Shown here: piece by piece, positions 8,769-16,627 of the stretch | How positions within the stretch are numbered: the stretch's first letter is position 1 | How the letters are laid out: every line of letters begins with the position of its first letter | Assembly: GCF_946479415.1 (NCBI RefSeq) | Contig: NZ_CAMLFY010000046.1 | Span: 1 to 32,637 of the forward strand | Direction: 5' to 3' | Length of the DNA stretch: 32,637 bases | Source of the DNA: an uncultured Shinella sp. | Lineage (GTDB): Bacteria; Pseudomonadota; Alphaproteobacteria; Rhizobiales; Rhizobiaceae | Notes under the pieces: model-generated | Told to the model about the DNA's origin: nothing | The model's database searches: none | Seen by the model: the letters and a program-made list of their open reading frames with translations, nothing else | Position numbers and translations under genes: made by a program

Positions 8769-9242
8769 GTGGCCGGCGGCGTTTCGGCTCCGGTGACCGT
8801 GCGCGTCCAGACGGATGATTTCGACGCCGCGGCCGAGGCTGCCCGCCTCACCGAAGGCCGGGCGGATGCCGGCGCCGTCGTCAGCTTCGTCGGCCTCTGC
8901 CGCGATGAAGGCAGGCGTCTTTCCGCGCTGGAACTGGAACACTATCCCGGCATGGCGGAAGCCGAGATTACCCGCATCTGCGCCGACGCCGTCACGCGCT
9001 TTTCCCTCCTTGGCATCACCGCCATCCACCGTATCGGAAAAATCGCGCCGGGCGCCAATATCGTGCTCGTGGTCGCCGCCGCCGCCCATCGCCACGCCGC
9101 CTTCGACGGCGCGTCCTTCATCATGGATTACCTGAAAACCTCGGCGCCCTTCTGGAAGAAGGAGCACTTCGCCGACGGCCGCGACGGCGGCTGGGTCGAT
9201 GCCAAGGAGAGCGACGACCGGGCGCGGGAGAAGTGGGGCTAA
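8769..9242 (+). CDS. moaE: Molybdopterin synthase catalytic subunit MoaE
   Basis: The 157-residue product matches MoaE, which with MoaD converts cyclic pyranopterin monophosphate to molybdopterin. The segments GAVVSFVGLCRDEG, LELEHYPGMAE, HRIGKIAPG and the active-site APFWKKE (K130/K131) are characteristic. The start is GTG at 8769, three bases after the moaD stop; no better ATG exists that keeps the conserved N-terminal strand. The last 20 residues are charged and probably flexible. A repeat pair lies just downstream. Confidence 0.94.
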   Translation: MAGGVSAPVTVRVQTDDFDAAAEAARLTEGRADAGAVVSFVGLCRDEGRRLSALELEHYPGMAEAEITRICADAVTRFSLLGITAIHRIGKIAPGANIVLVVAAAAHRHAAFDGASFIMDYLKTSAPFWKKEHFADGRDGGWVDAKESDDRAREKWG

Positions 9243-9262
9243 GCTTACATCGTGCCCGTGAG

Positions 9263-9407
9263 GTGGATCCTCGGCTCAAGGCCGAGGATGACGATGGAAG
9301 AGATGTCGGAGTGATCAAGGCGACTGCACCGCATGCCGCATTGCCGGACAAGGAGGCGGCCTATTGTCCTCCTCTGCGTCATCCCCGGCCTTGAGCCGAG
9401 GATCCAC
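9263..9407. repeat. Inverted pair of 31-bp hairpin repeats after moaE
   Basis: The left arm (9263-9293) and right arm (9377-9407) are reverse complements at 30 of 31 positions. Each arm is itself a hairpin: CCTCGGC, a TCAAG spacer, GCCGAGG. The pair frames 83 bp of non-coding DNA between moaE and the convergent permease gene. Dispersed palindromes with this GCCGAGGAT core are familiar in rhizobial genomes. The hairpins may also act as bidirectional transcription ends for the two converging genes. No open frame is supported inside. Confidence 0.8.
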
Positions 9408-9424
9408 GCTACACGGCGCGCCGC

Positions 9425-10321
9425 TTACGGCACCGGCTTCTCCCGGCGGAAAATCACCAGAAGCAGGACCAGCGCGGAAAAGATCACCAGATCCCGCCAC
9501 AGGAAATCGCCGTAGGCGCTCCAAAGCGTCTCGGCGAGACCCATGGCCGCGCCGCCGAGCGCGGAAAGGAGCGGCGCCCCTGCCCCGCCGATGGCGGCGA
9601 TGAACAGCACCTTGACGCCGAAGACCAGCCCCGCGCCGAAATCCATGTTGCCGTAATAGGAAACGGCGAGGATGCCGGTGAGGCTGGCGATGAGCGCGGC
9701 CACGGCATAGGCCGAGAGATAGATGCCCGCGGCATCGACGCCGCAGAGTTCGGCCGCCTGCCGATCCTCCGAGACCGCCCGCCAGCGTCGGCCCCAGGCA
9801 GAGCGCGATAGAACCCAATAACCGATGCCGACGATGGCAAGCATCGCGGCGGTGTTGGCGAGCTGGATCACCGTCAGCACGACGGGAAAGGCCGGATCGT
9901 TCCAGAAGATGACGCGCGCATTGAGGAAGGGCGGCAGCCAGAGGCTGCGCGTATCGGAAGCCAGCCGGGCCGTCTCCATCAGCACCAGCACCACGCCGAG
10001 GGCGGCGACCACCACCGTATTGTCGGAGGAAAAGGCGAGCGGGCGCATGACGTGGCGCCCCACCACCAGCCCCGCACCGACGCTGTAGAAGAGCGCCATG
10101 ACCGCACCGAAGCCCAGTGCGGCGGGCAGCACGAGCCAGAGATGGCTCCAGCCGTAACCGGAAAACAGCACGAACATCTGGGCGGCAAAAGCAAAGAGCG
10201 CGCCATAGCCGATATCCGCCCGGCGCGTCACCGCAAAAGCGATGGAATAGCCGAAGGCGAGCGCCGCGTAGAGCGCCGCGACAGGCACGGCGTTGGCGAT
10301 CTGCTGGAGGAAATAGGCCAT
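9425..10321 (-). CDS. LivH-type branched-chain amino acid ABC transporter permease, orphan
   Basis: The 298-residue product is a multi-spanning permease of the LivH class: N-terminal QQIANAVPVAALYAALAFGYSIAF, a GYGALFAFAAQ segment where LivH has its N-A-H-G loop, a long cytoplasmic coupling region (RSAWGRRWRAVSEDRQAAELCGVDA, where the EAA-type contact with the ATPase lies), and GLVFGVKVLFIAAIGGAG near the end. ATG 10321 was preferred over 10366 because the family's first helix begins there and the upstream choice would run through the operator dyad. No LivM, LivG, LivF or binding protein lies nearby, so the partner subunits must be elsewhere or the protein has another role. It is divergent from a CGNR regulator 66 bp away. 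Confidence 0.8.
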   Translation of the reverse strand: MAYFLQQIANAVPVAALYAALAFGYSIAFAVTRRADIGYGALFAFAAQMFVLFSGYGWSHLWLVLPAALGFGAVMALFYSVGAGLVVGRHVMRPLAFSSDNTVVVAALGVVLVLMETARLASDTRSLWLPPFLNARVIFWNDPAFPVVLTVIQLANTAAMLAIVGIGYWVLSRSAWGRRWRAVSEDRQAAELCGVDAAGIYLSAYAVAALIASLTGILAVSYYGNMDFGAGLVFGVKVLFIAAIGGAGAPLLSALGGAAMGLAETLWSAYGDFLWRDLVIFSALVLLLVIFRREKPVP

Positions 10322-10350
10322 GGCGGTTCCGGGTTTGCGCATCCAAATTA

Positions 10351-10378
10351 TAACTGGCAAAATCAATTTTACCAGTTA
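10351..10378. promoter_or_regulatory. 28-bp operator-like dyad between permease and CGNR regulator
   Basis: TAACTGG at the left and CCAGTTA at the right are perfect arms, and the inner bases continue as AAAAT / ATTTT, so 13 of 14 positions pair around the centre. The site sits 30 bp upstream of the permease start and 9 bp upstream of the CGNR start, where a regulator could block both promoters. The local sequence is strikingly AT-rich. Confidence 0.65.
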
Positions 10379-10387
10379 GAATATGCC

Positions 10388-10942
10388 ATGACCTTTTCCT
10401 GGACCCCCCATCGTTTTTCCGGTGGCGCGCTTGCGCTCGATGTCGCGAATTCCGTCGTGCTGCGGGCCGATCCCGAACGCCGCGTCGATCGCTTCGCTGA
10501 TCCCGCGACGATGGACGCCTTTCCCTCCGGCGCGAACCGGCATGGGGCGGAACGCGATCACTTCGGTCCGCTGGAGCCGGTGAAAGAGCCGGCGCGCGAA
10601 GGGCTGGTGCGGCTGCGCGAAGCGATCGACCGGCATTTTCGCGCCGAGGTGCTGGGTGGTGGCAAGCCGGCGCTGCTTGCCGATCTGCTCGATGCCATTT
10701 CGGCGACGCTGCGCCTGTCGGGCGAGCGGCCGCAGGCGCTCGATTGCGCCACGGCGCGCTCCGCGCTGATGCTGTTGTCGCGGCCGGAGCCGGAGCGGCT
10801 GAAGATTTGTCCGAACTGCAACTGGCTGTTTCTCGATCGCAGCCGCAACCGGTCGCGCGCCTGGTGCGACATGGCCGTCTGCGGCAACCGCGTGAAGGCC
10901 AGCCGCCACTATCGCCGCAACCGCGAGGAGCCAAGCCTATGA
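10388..10942 (+). CDS. CGNR zinc-finger, ABATE-domain putative transcriptional regulator
   Basis: The 184-residue product has the N-terminal ABATE domain (GGALALDVANSVVLRADPERRVDRFADP) and a C-terminal zinc finger with C141-x2-C144, C160 and C165; the last cysteine begins the name-giving CGNR motif, followed by the basic helix KASRHYRRNRE. Proteins of this family are thought to bind DNA through the finger. The ATG at 10388 directly follows a large dyad, which suggests autoregulation together with control of the divergent permease. Its stop overlaps the start of the next gene by 4 bp. The ligand is unknown. Confidence 0.85.
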   Translation: MTFSWTPHRFSGGALALDVANSVVLRADPERRVDRFADPATMDAFPSGANRHGAERDHFGPLEPVKEPAREGLVRLREAIDRHFRAEVLGGGKPALLADLLDAISATLRLSGERPQALDCATARSALMLLSRPEPERLKICPNCNWLFLDRSRNRSRAWCDMAVCGNRVKASRHYRRNREEPSL

Positions 10943-11442
10943 AGAGGTCCCTGCTCGTCATCCTGCCGCTTGCTTTTCTCATCACCGCCTGCCAGCGCGA
11001 GACCGGCCCCGACCCGCTGAAGCTCACCGGCAAGATGTTCGTCTTCAACTACCGGCTCGCCTATGCGACCTATCTCGTGACGCTCGAGCAGACGGAGCCT
11101 TTGCCCGAGGGCTCCATCGTGAAGGCGGAATTCGAGAACCCGGCCGGCGGGACACCGCTGACGCTGGAGCGCAAGATCTTCCCGAAACTGCCGCGCGTGG
11201 TGCTGGAAAGCCCCGACGTGACCTGCGTGAAGAAGAACCAGCCCTACCGGGTAACCATCTCGCTTCGCGGCCCTGACGGCAAGGAGCTACAGGCGCTGGA
11301 AACCCAGGTCACATCCAATCTCGACCAGAGCATCCTGCCGGAAAAGGCGCTTATCGTCGGCCCCGCCTATGAGAAGAATCCGGAGGTTTTCAAGGACGGC
11401 AAGGCGCCAGCGCATTTCGAAACGGCAAAGTGCGCGACCTGA
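10939..11442 (+). CDS. Putative lipoprotein of unknown function
   Basis: The 167-residue product begins with a lipoprotein signal (KRSLLVILPLAFLITAC, lipid-modified Cys18). The mature part looks like an all-beta domain: KMFVFNYRLAYATYLVTLEQ, SIVKAEFENPAGG, YRVTISLRGPDGKELQALETQVTS. Two further cysteines (in DVTCVKK and TAKCAT) could form a disulfide. I do not recognise the family. The ATGA overlap with the CGNR gene indicates co-expression. An unknown periplasmic protein gene follows after 60 bp, so the three may form an envelope-related unit. Confidence 0.75.
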   Translation: MKRSLLVILPLAFLITACQRETGPDPLKLTGKMFVFNYRLAYATYLVTLEQTEPLPEGSIVKAEFENPAGGTPLTLERKIFPKLPRVVLESPDVTCVKKNQPYRVTISLRGPDGKELQALETQVTSNLDQSILPEKALIVGPAYEKNPEVFKDGKAPAHFETAKCAT

Positions 11443-11502
11443 GCGAATATTCGCCTCCTCTTATGCGTTCCGCCTGAAACGGATTTTCGGGAGGATGGTC
11501 GC

Positions 11503-12900
11503 ATGCGGTTCGTGCCTGCCTTGGCTCTTGGTTTGTCGCTTCTTGCCACCACCGCCCGTGCCGAAGGACCGGCCGCCTGCCCGGCGCAGGCCACCATCCT
11601 TGCTTTTTCGGATGCGGTTCTCACGGAGCGGGGCAAGCTGCCGCGGCTGAAGGCGCGCGGATTCGGTGCGGAAGCCGCCTATCTGAAAATCCGCTACGGC
11701 AAGCTTTCGATGGAGGACGCGGCCGCGCTTGCGAACGGGCTGCGCGATGCCGGTGTGCGTGAAGCACTCGACCTCGCCGGCGCCATCGATGCGACACGCG
11801 GCGGCTACGATGCCCTGAAGGTGAGCGATCCGGTGCAGCTCAACGGGCTGATCTCCACCCTGCGCGCGATCCTGCAGCATGGTGACGGCGAGAAGCTGTT
11901 TTCCGCCATTGCGAGCCTGCCGCCCGAACGGCGGACATCCCTCCTCGGCAGCGTCGTGCCTGCCGTCATCGACTGGCCGGACGCGGACAAGGTAAAGCTC
12001 GCCGCATCGGCGGGCCGCCACAAACTGTTCTTCGTGCAGGCCGGGCTCGCCGCCAGCCAGCGTGATGCGAATGCCTGGCCCGTCTTCGTCGCCGGCTTTG
12101 CAGACCAGTCCATGATCCCGGACCTGACCCGCATGTGGAACTGGGCGCCGGCTCTCGTCGGCAGACCGGCCCTGCCGCGCATCCCGCTGCCGGATGCCAA
12201 AATGCAGGCGATGCAGAAGAGCCTTCACACGGTAACGGTTGCAGCAGCACAGGAGCCGGAACGCGATTTCCTGATGACCTATGTGAACCAGACGGGCAGC
12301 ATCCCGCCTGCGGAAAAGGCCGCACAGGCCGTGATGGCCGAGATCGCGGCGGGACGCATCAAACCCGGCGGCCTGCTCAATACGGCGTGGCTGACGGCCT
12401 ACAGGGTTCTGCGGGAAAACGAGGCCGACCCCACCGTGGTCGACGGCACGCTCGAAAGCATCGACGTCCATATGCGCGCCGTCGGCGACGTTTCGGTCCG
12501 CGACGTGATCGACCGGGTGATCGCAACCGATACGCTCACGCCCTACCTCACCGGCAAGAGCGCGGATCTGCCCGCCATGCCCAAGGACATCAGCGCAAAA
12601 TTCCAGGCGAAATGGCCGCTGTGGACGGAGCTTGCCGGATCGCTGAAATCCTCGCCGCTGACACCCTTCGCGAAGGACGAGGCGAAAGCCCCCATCGTGG
12701 CGGAGCTGCTGTTTGCGGCAGGCGATCCGTCCCGCCTCGCCGATTTCGTGCTCGCGGCGGAGCCCGCGGAAATGAAGTTGGCGCTGGCGACGGATTTCGC
12801 GATGCGGCTCGACCGAACCTGCGCCAGCGTTCTATCCCACCCCGCCGAAGCGCTGATGCTGGCGGGCCAGCCGATCTTTAAATTCGACCCCGCAAAATGA
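11503..12900 (+). CDS. Secreted (periplasmic) protein of unknown function
   Basis: The 465-residue product has a Sec signal peptide (RFVPALALGLSLLATTARA, cleavage near residue 20) and an otherwise soluble, Ala/Leu-rich, mainly helical sequence. The lengths and spacing of its helices (LEDAAALANGLRDAGVREAL-like and similar stretches) suggest an alpha-solenoid, but no catalytic motif or named domain is recognised. One cysteine lies near the mature N-terminus and one near the C-terminus. A GGGAGGA ribosome binding site precedes the ATG. It is the last gene of the run that starts with the CGNR regulator and ends at a hairpin 2 bp after its stop. Confidence 0.7.
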   Translation: MRFVPALALGLSLLATTARAEGPAACPAQATILAFSDAVLTERGKLPRLKARGFGAEAAYLKIRYGKLSMEDAAALANGLRDAGVREALDLAGAIDATRGGYDALKVSDPVQLNGLISTLRAILQHGDGEKLFSAIASLPPERRTSLLGSVVPAVIDWPDADKVKLAASAGRHKLFFVQAGLAASQRDANAWPVFVAGFADQSMIPDLTRMWNWAPALVGRPALPRIPLPDAKMQAMQKSLHTVTVAAAQEPERDFLMTYVNQTGSIPPAEKAAQAVMAEIAAGRIKPGGLLNTAWLTAYRVLRENEADPTVVDGTLESIDVHMRAVGDVSVRDVIDRVIATDTLTPYLTGKSADLPAMPKDISAKFQAKWPLWTELAGSLKSSPLTPFAKDEAKAPIVAELLFAAGDPSRLADFVLAAEPAEMKLALATDFAMRLDRTCASVLSHPAEALMLAGQPIFKFDPAK

Positions 12901-12901
12901 A

Positions 12902-12929
12902 GAAACCGGAGCCTTGCGGCCCCGGTTTC
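12902..12929 (-). terminator. Terminator between the unknown periplasmic gene and ndk
   Basis: GAAACCGG-x-GCC pairs with GGC-x-CCGGTTTC around a TTGC loop, with one mismatch in the stem. On the minus strand a T-rich tail (TTTCTTCATTTT) follows, so it fits ndk best; on the plus strand it lies directly behind the stop codon of the upstream gene and may work in both directions. Confidence 0.7.
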
Positions 12930-12972
12930 CCAATCATATCAAAATCGTACGGCCTCAGCCGGACAGATTGAT

Positions 12973-13395
12973 TCAGCCGACGATTTCGGTGTCGGAGAAC
13001 CAGTACTTGATTTCCTGGGCAGCGGTTTCCGGGGCGTCGGAGCCGTGAACCGAGTTTTCGCCGATCGACAGGGCGTGCGTCTTGCGGATCGTGCCTTCGT
13101 CGGCGTTGGCCGGGTTGGTGGCGCCCATGATTTCGCGGTTCTTGAGGATCGCGTTCTCGCCTTCGAGAACCTGGACGATCGTCGGGCCGGAGGTCATGCC
13201 TTCAACCAGTTCGCCGAAGAAGGGGCGTTCCTTGTGAACGGCGTAGAAGCCTTCGGCTTCGCGCGTGCTCATCCAGACGCGCTTGGAAGCAACGACGCGC
13301 AGGCCCGCATCTTCCAGCATCTTGGTGATGGCGCCGGTCAGGTTGCGCTTCGTCGCGTCCGGCTTGATCATCGAAAAGGTGCGTTCAATCGCCAT
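12973..13395 (-). CDS. ndk: Nucleoside diphosphate kinase
   Basis: The 140-residue product is a full-length NDK that transfers the gamma-phosphate between nucleoside tri- and diphosphates through a phospho-histidine. The start [14 protein letters not shown], the nucleotide-binding segment around [15 protein letters not shown], and the active-site block [12 protein letters not shown] with catalytic His117 are intact. The enzyme balances NTP and dNTP pools in the cytoplasm. It has its own terminator and is separated by 105 bp from the GST gene upstream on the same strand. Confidence 0.97.
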   Translation of the reverse strand: MAIERTFSMIKPDATKRNLTGAITKMLEDAGLRVVASKRVWMSTREAEGFYAVHKERPFFGELVEGMTSGPTIVQVLEGENAILKNREIMGATNPANADEGTIRKTHALSIGENSVHGSDAPETAAQEIKYWFSDTEIVG

Positions 13396-13500
13396 TTTCC
13401 CGTTTCCCTTTGGTTTTCCGGTGAAAGTGGCGGTTCAATAGCCGCCAACGCCCCGCAAAACAAGGGGGGCGCGGCTTTTGGCGATCTCGACAGCAAACTT

Positions 13501-14190
13501 TCACGCAGCCGTCACACGCCGCCCGGCGCCACCGTGCAGATCGAGGCAGCGGGCAAACCACAGCGCAACCGGATCGTCCTGCGCCAGCACCTTCGTGCCG
13601 GCTGTCGTGCGCAGCCATTGCAGCGCGCCGAAGACGATGTAATCGGCAAAGAGCGGACCTTCACCGCCGATGAAGGGCTGGATCTTCAGCATGTTGCGCA
13701 GCGGCTGAAGCTTCTTGGCAAAGCCCTCGATCTCCGCCGCACCGGCCGCCGCGATATCCTCCAGCGAGGCGCCGAGGCGCTCTTCCCGGCTGCGGCGGAA
13801 ATAGACGCGGTCGGCCTCGCCGAGCAGGTTATGAATGTCGAGAATGGCGATGCGGGTGATCGCCATGTGCAGGATCGATTGCGACCAGCTTTCGATGAAG
13901 CGCGCCATCGCCTGGCCGCCCTGCCCGCCGAACAGCGAGGGCCGATCGGGATAGGCCGCATCGAGATAGAGCGCGATGGCGAAACTGTCGCTTACCAGCC
14001 GGTCGCCATCCCGCAAGAGCGGCACCGTCGCGGTGCTTCCGCCTTCGATGGCCGCAATCTGCGTGAAGCCGACCGGCACCGTTTCGTAGTCGAGGCCCTT
14101 GTGGGCGAGCGCCATCACGGTCTTCCAGACATGGGGCGAAAACTGGCGTTCCCTGTCGGCGCCGGCAAGCGCGTAGAGCAATCGTGTCAT
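13501..14190 (-). CDS. Glutathione S-transferase family protein
   Basis: The 229-residue product has the GST layout: an N-terminal thioredoxin-like half with FSPHVWKTVMALAHKGLDYETVPV (about residues 17-40), the cis-proline segment STATVPLLRDGDRLVSDSFAIALYLD (about 52-77), and a helical C-terminal half ending in FADYIVFGALQWLRTT, which resembles the beta-etherase/dichloromethane-type GSTs of alphaproteobacteria. ATG 14190 was chosen because GAGG lies 6 nt upstream and the fold begins there; the open frame extends to 14319 without support. The substrate is unknown. GC-rich imperfect hairpins around 13440-13475 may end the transcript before ndk. Confidence 0.85.
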   Translation of the reverse strand: MTRLLYALAGADRERQFSPHVWKTVMALAHKGLDYETVPVGFTQIAAIEGGSTATVPLLRDGDRLVSDSFAIALYLDAAYPDRPSLFGGQGGQAMARFIESWSQSILHMAITRIAILDIHNLLGEADRVYFRRSREERLGASLEDIAAAGAAEIEGFAKKLQPLRNMLKIQPFIGGEGPLFADYIVFGALQWLRTTAGTKVLAQDDPVALWFARCLDLHGGAGRRVTAA

Positions 14191-14352
14191 GACATCCTCG
14201 TTCCGGTTTGCGCCATGGCAGCGCAGGCTCGTTCTGGTTCGCGCTATAGGAACGCAGGGCGACCACCGACGCAAATCAGATAATTTCATAGGTGACATCA
14301 ACGCCGCCGATGCACGCATCCGCTATAGTCAGAGCAAATCACGGAGAGACCG

Positions 14353-14874
14353 ATGCTCGACCACTACCGCATGTTCGCCGCCTATAATGCCTGGGCCAAC
14401 CGCGCGCTCTACGAGGCCGTCGGCCAGCTCGACGATGCCGCCTACCGCAAGAACCTCGGCGCCTTCTTCGGCTCGCTGCACGGCACGTTGAACCACCTGC
14501 TCTGCGCCGACCGCATCTGGCTGAAGCGTTTCACCGGCACGTGCGAGGCCCCGACCAGCCTCGATACGATCCTCCATGAGGATTTCGGCGGCCTCAGGGC
14601 CGCGCGCCAGACGGAAGACGCACGCCTTGCCGCCTATATCGACGGGCTCGACGAGGCCCAGATCGCGCGCGACTTCACCTATACGCCCCTGACCAACCCC
14701 ACCCTCGTCACCCACCCGCTCGGCCCCGCCCTCACCCACGTCTTCAACCACCAGACCCACCATCGCGGCCAGTGCCATGGCATGCTGACGGCGCTCGGCG
14801 GGCCGAGCCTGTCACTGGATCTCATCTATTTCGCGCGCACGGAGGGTTCGGTTTTTTTGCGCGCTGGAAGTTGA
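14353..14874 (+). CDS. DinB family (DinB/YfiT four-helix) protein
   Basis: The 173-residue product matches the DinB superfamily: MLDHYRMFAAYNAWANRALYEAV at the N-terminus, HGTLNHLLCADRIWLKRF with the first metal-binding histidine, and VFNHQTHHRGQCHGML with the second pair of histidines, a three-His metal site on a four-helix bundle. Family members include damage-inducible proteins and thiol-dependent transferases (bacillithiol or mycothiol relatives). In a glutathione-using proteobacterium its thiol partner would be different or absent. GGAGAG precedes the ATG. It is divergent from the GST gene across 162 bp that otherwise show nothing definite. Confidence 0.85.
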   Translation: MLDHYRMFAAYNAWANRALYEAVGQLDDAAYRKNLGAFFGSLHGTLNHLLCADRIWLKRFTGTCEAPTSLDTILHEDFGGLRAARQTEDARLAAYIDGLDEAQIARDFTYTPLTNPTLVTHPLGPALTHVFNHQTHHRGQCHGMLTALGGPSLSLDLIYFARTEGSVFLRAGS

Positions 14875-14959
14875 GTAAGTTGTCATTTTCCTGCAATAGT
14901 CGTGAAACAGTCATGCGTTATGGGAGCGCAGGACGACGATTTCGGGAGACGGGCCGAGG

Positions 14960-15022
14960 CTGTCACCCAGGTGACAGGCACCGGAGATTGGCGGTGCGAT
15001 AGTCGCCACCATTGGAGGCGAC
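14960..15022 (+). ncRNA. Three adjacent hairpins upstream of a small gene (structured leader or small RNA)
   Basis: Three stems follow one another with almost no space: CTGTCACC/GGTGACAG (14960-14977, 2-nt loop), GCACC/GGTGC (14978-14997), and GTCGCC-x-CC/GG-x-GGCGAC (15002-15022, 3-nt loop). They lie 37 bp upstream of the ATG at 15059. I do not recognise a known riboswitch. The structure could be a leader, an sRNA, or in the first case a protein-binding dyad. Confidence 0.4.
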
Positions 15023-15058
15023 CCGAAACGGCCGGCCTCACCGGAGAGAGGAAGAAAG

Positions 15059-15346
15059 ATGGCAAGAAGCAATGAGGAATGGGCTGCCCTGCTCGGCAGC
15101 ACGCTTTGCAAGATGGCACGCGTCTACGGCACCGATGCCCCGAACGCCTATCTGCCGGAAGATTGCTATCCGGTGATCGAGAAGACATTCGAGGTGGCGC
15201 TGAAGGAAGCGCGCGCCGAAGGATATGCCGCCGCCATGCGTGAAATGCAGCAGGCCCGCCCGTCGCGCAACGCTGCAAACGTGCCGCGTCCGACGATCGT
15301 CGGCCAGGTGATGCGGTCCTTCGCCCTGACCCGGCGGCTTGCCTGA
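15059..15346 (+). CDS. Small conserved-looking protein of unknown function
   Basis: The 95-residue protein has no signal peptide. Its central part (YLPEDCYPVIEKTFEVALKEARAEGYAAAMREMQQA) predicts a long amphipathic helix, with a basic tail (FALTRRLA). GAGAGAGGAAG before the ATG is a strong ribosome binding site, and the codon use matches the neighbours, which supports a real gene. A function cannot be assigned. A large hairpin follows its stop. Confidence 0.6.
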   Translation: MARSNEEWAALLGSTLCKMARVYGTDAPNAYLPEDCYPVIEKTFEVALKEARAEGYAAAMREMQQARPSRNAANVPRPTIVGQVMRSFALTRRLA

Positions 15347-15353
15347 CACCGGC

Positions 15354-15390
15354 GGCTTCCAAGGGTGGCACCCCGCCGCCCTTGGAAGCC
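15354..15390 (+). terminator. Strong 12-bp hairpin after the small gene
   Basis: Perfect arms GGCTTCCAAGGG and CCCTTGGAAGCC enclose a 13-nt GC-rich loop, beginning 8 bp after the stop codon. No T tract follows, so termination may be weak or the stem may protect the mRNA 3' end. Confidence 0.55.
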
Positions 15391-15527
15391 GACGCAACTG
15401 CGCATTGTCAATTCGGCGCGAATTCTCCTTCAGCAAACGCAAAATTAACCGCACAATCCGATAGTTACGCCAACTGATCTTCCTTGAGCGCAGGCGAAAT
15501 CCGCCGCGCCCCATCCGATGGCGTATC

Positions 15528-16610
15528 ATGAGTAGCAAGGCCGCCCCCGCCCCGAAGGACACTGCGTCCACCGTTCCGCCGATCATGGCGCGCATCGCCC
15601 ATGTCATGGCCAATCTCGGCATTGCCGGGCTGCCGCGGAACTATGAGCTGCTGTTCGAAGCCCTGAACGGCAATGCGAGCGTGGCACGCGAGATCGCAGC
15701 GCTTGGCAAGACGCCGGACCAGGCGGCGCTCGATGCGGTCGCGTTGCGCCATTCCCTTCCCAGCCACAATGTGCTGGCCGCCGGCCAGGCAGCCGGGGAA
15801 GCCGTGCGTGTGCTCTCCGAAATCGCGGAGACATCGGAGGCGAACCGCCGCCAGCGCGCCGCCGCCATGCAGGAGCTGGAGGAAATCTCCCTGCGCATGC
15901 GCAAGGACCCCGTGCTCGGCATTTCGGATTTCGCGACCGATACGGTGCGCCTTTTGTCCATCGTGCGCGATATCCTCGGCAGCGACCGTGCGTCCGCCAC
16001 ACGGATCGACGATCTGCAGGCCCATCTCGATGGCCTGCGCTCGGGCCTTTCGGTCAGCCGCGAGGCGCTGACGCATGATCCGGTCACGGGTCTTGGCAAC
16101 CATGCGGCGCTGCTCGGCCGGCTGAAGACCTTCTTCCAGTCGGAGGCCGAGAACGGCACGGCCGCGTTGCTGCTGTTCCGCGTCGAACAGCTCAAGGAAT
16201 TCGCCGAGACGCATCCGGCGGGGGCCGCGGAAAAGACGCTGAAGCGGCTCGCCGCCATCTTCCGCCGCTCGGTCAAGAAGAACGACTTCGTCGCCCGCAC
16301 CGGGCCGGACCTGTTCTGCCTGCTGCTGCCGGACGTCAACCGCGAGATCGCCGTGACCATCGCGCGCCGCATTGCCGGCCGCGTCGCCGAAAAGCCCTTT
16401 CCCTTCATGGACCGCGAACTGCCCGCCGGCTTCCTGACGCTGACCGCCGGCGTCTCGATGACCGATTCGGCAAAAACGGCATCCATGCTCTACGATCAGG
16501 CCGACCAGGCGCTATCCTATGCCGCGGAGACGGACATTGCGCTCCGCATCTATTCCGCCGAAGTGGCGGATCGGGCGGGACGCGGCTATCGGGCGGGACC
16601 GGCGGGCTGA
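15528..16610 (+). CDS. GGDEF-family protein with degenerate active site
   Basis: The 360-residue cytoplasmic protein has a helical N-terminal part of about 180 residues with a coiled-coil-like stretch (ANRRQRAAAMQELEEISLRM) and a C-terminal GGDEF fold. The fold entry motif DPVTGLGN (from D184) is kept. The metal-binding Asp that normally follows the next strand is lost (LLFRVEQLKEF around residues 215-225), and the signature reads G259-P-D-L-F instead of GG(D/E)EF. It is therefore unlikely to make cyclic di-GMP and may instead bind a nucleotide or a partner. No EAL domain is present. It converges with the nucleotidyltransferase gene downstream. Confidence 0.82.
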   Translation: MSSKAAPAPKDTASTVPPIMARIAHVMANLGIAGLPRNYELLFEALNGNASVAREIAALGKTPDQAALDAVALRHSLPSHNVLAAGQAAGEAVRVLSEIAETSEANRRQRAAAMQELEEISLRMRKDPVLGISDFATDTVRLLSIVRDILGSDRASATRIDDLQAHLDGLRSGLSVSREALTHDPVTGLGNHAALLGRLKTFFQSEAENGTAALLLFRVEQLKEFAETHPAGAAEKTLKRLAAIFRRSVKKNDFVARTGPDLFCLLLPDVNREIAVTIARRIAGRVAEKPFPFMDRELPAGFLTLTAGVSMTDSAKTASMLYDQADQALSYAAETDIALRIYSAEVADRAGRGYRAGPAG

Positions 16611-16627
16611 AAGCCTCACGCTTGTCT

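Noticed and set aside
11443..11454. Palindrome GCGAATATTCGC after the lipoprotein stop codon
   Set aside because: Twelve bases with no loop and no T tract; it does not look like a terminator and has no second copy, so it is not called.
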